A stretch of DNA of 64,000 nucleotides from an uncultured Microbacterium sp. GTDB taxonomy: Bacteria; Actinomycetota; Actinomycetes; Actinomycetales; Microbacteriaceae. A program made the position numbers and the translations under genes. The stretch spans positions 1 to 64,000 of the forward strand of contig NZ_CAMFHZ010000005.1 of NCBI RefSeq assembly GCF_945952435.1, read 5' to 3'. Positions 60,644 through 64,000 of this stretch are shown piece by piece. Positions within the stretch are counted from its first letter, which is position 1, and each line of letters starts with the position of its first letter. The notes beneath the pieces were generated by a model. It was not told where the DNA came from and searched no databases. It saw only the letters and a list, made by a program, of their open reading frames with translations.

Positions 60644-61348
60644 TCAGTCCTCGTCGTCGGGCAGCAGATCGGGACGGCGTCGTCGGGTGCGTTCGAGCTG
60701 CTGCTCGCGACGCCACGCGGCGATCGCACCGTGGTTGCCGCTGAGGAGGATCGGCGGCACCTCGCGCCCCCTCCAGACCGCGGGCTTCGTGTACGAGGGG
60801 TATTCGAGTAGGCCGTCCTCGTGAGACTCCTCCACGAGGCTCTCCGGATTGCCGACGACACCGGGGATGAGGCGACCGATGGCCTCGACCATCGCCATGA
60901 CCGCGACCTCTCCCCCGTTGAGCACGTAGTCGCCGAGGCTGATCAGGCGGACCTCGCCGCGGGTCGACGCCTCTTCGAACACGCGCTCGTCGATGCCCTC
61001 GTATCGTCCGCAGCCGAAGACGAGATGCTCGCGGGTCGCGAGATCGCGGGCGGTGGACTGGCGGAAGACCTCTCCCGCCGGGGAGGGGAAGACGATCGTG
61101 GGGCGCGCGCCACCCGGCGAGGCCGGCGCGAGGTCGTCGAGCGCGAGGCCCCACGGCTCGGGCTTCATGACCATGCCGGCTCCCCCGCCGTAGGGGGTGT
61201 CGTCGACCGTGCGGTGCCGATCGTGGGTCCAGTCGCGCAGATCGTGCACCGACAGATCCAGGATCCCGCTGTCGCGTGCCCTGCCGAGCAGCGAGAGCGT
61301 CAGTCCGTCGAAGTACGACGGGAAGATGGAGAGGACGTCAATCCGCAC
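60644..61348 (-). CDS. trmD: tRNA (guanine-N1)-methyltransferase TrmD
   Basis: A 234-aa SPOUT (trefoil-knot) enzyme making m1G37 in t[27 protein letters not shown] is the start; [14 protein letters not shown] and [31 protein letters not shown] form the knot and dimer site. GTG at 61348 overlaps the rimM end by 11 bp. Last gene of rpsP-khpA-rimM-trmD. Confidence 0.97.
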   Translation of the reverse strand: MRIDVLSIFPSYFDGLTLSLLGRARDSGILDLSVHDLRDWTHDRHRTVDDTPYGGGAGMVMKPEPWGLALDDLAPASPGGARPTIVFPSPAGEVFRQSTARDLATREHLVFGCGRYEGIDERVFEEASTRGEVRLISLGDYVLNGGEVAVMAMVEAIGRLIPGVVGNPESLVEESHEDGLLEYPSYTKPAVWRGREVPPILLSGNHGAIAAWRREQQLERTRRRRPDLLPDDED

Positions 61349-61973
61349 CGGGCGCGTCCCGGTCGGAGCGGTCGGCGGCCGACTGGCCCTCGGGCGTATC
61401 CCCGGCCGCGGTCTCGTCCTCGAGCTCCTCGAAGAGCCCCGCCGGCGGCGTCACGACGATCCGGCCCTCGGCGACGTCCACCGTCGGGACGATGGCCGAC
61501 ACGAACGGCACCATGACCTCGCCGCCGCCGACCGTGGGGCGCACGATGAGCAGATCCTGCGCCGGCAGGTGCTCGACCCGGATCACCTTGCCGACGACGA
61601 CACCCTCGCGGACGACGTCCAGCCCGGTGAGCTGGTGGTCGTACCAGGCGTCGTCCTCGGGCTCCTCGGCGTCGTCCTGATCCATCCAGAGGATCGCCTT
61701 GACGAGTCCCTCGGCGGCCGTGCGGTCCTCGACGCCGTCGAGGAAGACGACGGCACTGCCGTTCATGACGCGGTACTCGCGGACGGTCACGGTCTTGCCG
61801 TGCCACGGAGATGCCTCAGGCACCTGCAACGTGAAGGACGCTCCGGGCACGAAACGCGCCGCGGGGTCGTCGGTGTAGAGCTCCAGCTTGAGCGCGCCCT
61901 TGAGGCCGTGAGCCTTCACGAGGCGCCCCACCCGCAGCTGGTTGCGGCCGGATGCGCGTTCCGCGGCAGCCAC
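61338..61973 (-). CDS. rimM: 16S rRNA maturation factor RimM
   Basis: A 211-aa factor of two domains: an N-terminal beta-barrel ([23 protein letters not shown]) and a PRC barrel ([43 protein letters not shown]). It assists 30S head assembly near S19. A 30-residue Asp/Glu-rich tail ends the protein. GTG at 61973 is 2 bp after khpA. Confidence 0.95.
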   Translation of the reverse strand: MAAAERASGRNQLRVGRLVKAHGLKGALKLELYTDDPAARFVPGASFTLQVPEASPWHGKTVTVREYRVMNGSAVVFLDGVEDRTAAEGLVKAILWMDQDDAEEPEDDAWYDHQLTGLDVVREGVVVGKVIRVEHLPAQDLLIVRPTVGGGEVMVPFVSAIVPTVDVAEGRIVVTPPAGLFEELEDETAAGDTPEGQSAADRSDRDAPGAD

Positions 61974-61975
61974 GC

Positions 61976-62206
61976 TCAGTCGTCCGCGACGTCGACGCGC
62001 ACGCGACGCCCGTCCGCGAGCGCGCTGATGAGTGTGCGCAGAGCCTTGGCGGTGCGACCGCCGCGCCCGATCACGCGCCCCCTGTCGTCGGGGTGCACGC
62101 GCACCTCGAGGACGTCGCCGCGTGGCGACGTGGTGGCGGTGATGGTGACATCCTCCGGGTGATCGACGATCCCCGAGACGATGTGCTCGAGCGCGGCGGC
62201 CAGCAC
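61976..62206 (-). CDS. khpA: KH-domain RNA-binding protein KhpA
   Basis: A 76-aa single KH domain: VRVHPDDRGRVIGRGGRTAKALRTLISA, with the GRGG loop at about 48-51. KhpA works with KhpB/EloR in cell-length and RNA control in some Gram-positives. GTG at 62206 lies 6 bp after rpsP. The rpsP-khpA-rimM-trmD order is widely conserved. Confidence 0.93.
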   Translation of the reverse strand: MLAAALEHIVSGIVDHPEDVTITATTSPRGDVLEVRVHPDDRGRVIGRGGRTAKALRTLISALADGRRVRVDVADD

Positions 62207-62212
62207 GACGGA

Positions 62213-62647
62213 TTACTCCGCGTCGGTCGCAGCGTCGGCTGCGTCCTCGGCCGGAGCCTCGGCGGCGGCGTCCTCGGCGGGCGCCTCCGCCTTCTTCTCG
62301 ACCTTGGGCTTGATGACCGACTTCTTGGTGGCGTCGGCGGTGAACTCCGCCTTGCCCTCGGCGACCTTGAGGGTGGACTTCGCGTCCTTGTCGCCCTTGA
62401 AGATGCCCCAGTCGCCGGTGATCTTGAGGATGGCGGTGACCTGCTCGGTCGGCTGGGCGCCGACGGAGAGCCAGTACTGCGCCCGCTCGGAGTCGACCTC
62501 GATGAAGGAGGGCTCCTCGGTGGGGTGGTACTTGCCGATCTCCTCGATCACGCGACCATCGCGCTTGGTGCGCGAGTCGGCGACGACGATGCGGTAGTAG
62601 GGCGCACGGATCTTGCCCAGGCGCTTGAGACGGATCTTGACAGCCAC
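62213..62647 (-). CDS. rpsP: 30S ribosomal protein S16
   Basis: A 144-aa S16: [30 protein letters not shown] and [13 protein letters not shown]. The core is about 90 residues; the C-terminal tail is Ala/Glu/Asp-rich with the repeat EAPAEDAA twice, normal for actinobacteria. GTG at 62647 follows GGAGAA. It heads the operon. Confidence 0.97.
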   Translation of the reverse strand: MAVKIRLKRLGKIRAPYYRIVVADSRTKRDGRVIEEIGKYHPTEEPSFIEVDSERAQYWLSVGAQPTEQVTAILKITGDWGIFKGDKDAKSTLKVAEGKAEFTADATKKSVIKPKVEKKAEAPAEDAAAEAPAEDAADAATDAE

Positions 62648-62902
62648 GATTCTCCTGAATGGTGTGGAAGGAAAGACGAACTGATCACCAGAAGCGTGGG
62701 GTGCACACCCGGTGGAAGCTCTGCGGGTGGACCACGGCCGGATAGAGGGTCGAGCGGCGGTCCAGCGGTCCATTCTGCCAGATCCGGGCCGCTCCCGCGA
62801 AACGACACGGGCGGTGCGTCCTCCGGTGTCGGCGCGGATCGGTGGATCCCGCCCGCCATGCCATCATGGGCCATCCGGGTTCCCGCACCGAAACGAGGCC
62901 CC

Positions 62903-64000
62903 ATGCCGATCGAGTTCGCAACGTCCCGCCGTTCCACGGTGGGACTGGAGTGGGAGCTCATGCTCGCCGACCCGACGACGGGGGATCTCGTCGGGCGCGC
63001 GCCGGAGCTGCTGGAGAGCCTCGAGGCCGAGAGCGCCCACCAACGGCACACGGTCACGGGCGAACTGCTCACCAACACGATCGAGGTCACGAGCGGGGTC
63101 GGCGCGACCGTGGCCGACGCGGTCGCAGACATCGCGGAGGCGATCGCGTCCGTGCGCTCTGCCGCGGATCCCGCCGGCGTCGAGCTCCTCTCCGCGGGGA
63201 GCCATCCGTTCGCGCAGTGGTACGACCAGCGCGTCACGGACAAGACGCGCTACCACTCGCTCATCGAGAAGACGCAGTGGTGGGGCAGGAACATGATGAT
63301 CTGGGGCATCCACGTCCACGTCGGCGTGGAGGACAGGGACAAGGTCCTGCCGATCGTCGGCGCGCTCACCGCCTACCTCCCGCATCTGCAGGCCCTCGCC
63401 GCATCCAGCCCGTTCTGGGCGGGAGAACGGACGGGCTATGCGTCCAACAGGGCCCTCGTGTTCCAGCAGCTGCCCACCGCGGGGCTGCCCTGGGCGCTGC
63501 CGGACTGGGCGGCGTTCGAGTCCTACCTCGACGACATGCAGCGCACCGGCGTCATGGCCGACGCGACGGAGGTCCGCTGGGACATCCGCCCTGCGCCGCG
63601 CTGGGGCACGATCGAGGTACGGGCCTGCGACGGCATGTCCACGCTGGCCGAACTCGCCGCCGTCGCCGCTCTCGCGCAGTCGCTCGTGGAGTCGTTCTCG
63701 CGGGACCTCGACGAAGGCCGCCCGCTCCCGACGCTCCGGCCGTGGTTCCACCGGGAGAATAAGTGGCGTACCGCGCGCTACGGGCTGGATGCGGAGATCA
63801 TCGTCGACGAGCGGGGGGCTCAGCGCTCCGTGCGGGACCATCTCGCGGAGACGACGGAACGGCTCGCCCCGGTCGCGGCGGAACTCCGCTGCGCCGAGGA
63901 GTTCGCCGGTGTCGCCCGGATCCTGCACGGCGGGGCGAGCTACGAGCGCCAGGTCGCCGTCGCGGACGCCCACGGCGGGGAGCTCCGCCCCGTCGTCGAG
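62903..64000 (+). CDS. Carboxylate-amine ligase / glutamate-cysteine ligase (YbdK family), partial
   Basis: 366 residues are visible and open to the window end. The start MPIEFATSRRSTVGLEWELML carries the G-x-E-W-E metal/ATP site of GCS2-type ligases, followed by LTNTIEVTSGVG, WGIHVHVGV and IEVRACDGM. YbdK-type enzymes are weak gamma-glutamylcysteine ligases; in a mycothiol organism another substrate is likely. ATG at 62903 is chosen from family alignment. Missing residues at the end are few. Confidence 0.9.
   Translation, partial: MPIEFATSRRSTVGLEWELMLADPTTGDLVGRAPELLESLEAESAHQRHTVTGELLTNTIEVTSGVGATVADAVADIAEAIASVRSAADPAGVELLSAGSHPFAQWYDQRVTDKTRYHSLIEKTQWWGRNMMIWGIHVHVGVEDRDKVLPIVGALTAYLPHLQALAASSPFWAGERTGYASNRALVFQQLPTAGLPWALPDWAAFESYLDDMQRTGVMADATEVRWDIRPAPRWGTIEVRACDGMSTLAELAAVAALAQSLVESFSRDLDEGRPLPTLRPWFHRENKWRTARYGLDAEIIVDERGAQRSVRDHLAETTERLAPVAAELRCAEEFAGVARILHGGASYERQVAVADAHGGELRPVVE

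Noticed and set aside
62260..62300. Repeat in the rpsP coding tail
   Set aside because: It encodes EAPAEDAA twice in the disordered S16 tail, which is usual for actinobacteria and not a mobile repeat.

Overview
The window is about 70% G+C, uses many GTG starts, and carries an almost gap-free set of housekeeping genes in orders typical of the actinobacterial family Microbacteriaceae. A Microbacterium-like organism is the best reading (inference from gene content and order; no database search was possible). I see no insertion sequence, prophage, CRISPR array, rRNA gene or plasmid function. One tRNA gene is present.

Layout. 1-12.2 kb: end of rpmE2; an ABC ATPase; divergent glgA/glgC for glycogen; serB; an alpha/beta hydrolase; fabG; a small coupled operon ending in a SURF1 gene; an ABC-F protein; and a biotin uptake operon bioY-bioM-bioN facing a TetR-type regulator (probable BioQ) across two perfect operator palindromes. 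12.2-19 kb: MFS exporter, MalY-type lyase and a SUF iron-sulfur operon (sufB-sufD-Rieske-sufC, then sufT). 19-30 kb: heme A synthesis (ctaA, ctaB) and the pentose phosphate operon tkt-tal-pgi-zwf-opcA-pgl. 30-39 kb: DMT transporter, def, tRNA-Asn, secreted lipase, an orphan ABC ATPase, and the coupled run dusB-dgt-dnaG. 38.5-45.6 kb: gpx, FrnE-like oxidoreductase, a thioredoxin-fold/TPR protein without active-site cysteines coupled to a two-part membrane protein, an AI-2E family permease, a hydrolase and a secreted Apf-type protein. 45.6-50.5 kb: rpsB-tsf, pyrH, frr-cdsA and a DivIVA-repeat protein. 50.8-58.2 kb: M23-fold protein, xerC, dprA-comM-yraN, DUF2469, rnhB, lepB, rplS. 58.3-64 kb: membrane protein, map, methyltransferase, rpsP-khpA-rimM-trmD, and a glutamate-cysteine ligase cut by the window end.

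How the genes work together. GlgC makes ADP-glucose for GlgA. Zwf/OpcA/Pgl feed the oxidative pentose phosphate branch, and Tkt/Tal/Pgi reconnect it to glycolysis. CtaB, CtaA and the SURF1 protein all serve cytochrome aa3 oxidase. The SUF proteins build Fe-S clusters. rpsB/tsf/frr/rplS/rpsP/rimM/trmD/def/map serve translation.

The strongest window-wide signal is promoter layout. At many transcription-unit heads a TANNNT hexamer lies 6-7 nt (once 9) upstream of the start codon with no Shine-Dalgarno sequence between, which predicts leaderless mRNAs. No clearly new biological system was found. The most testable regulatory element is the BioQ-like double operator at 11639-11666.
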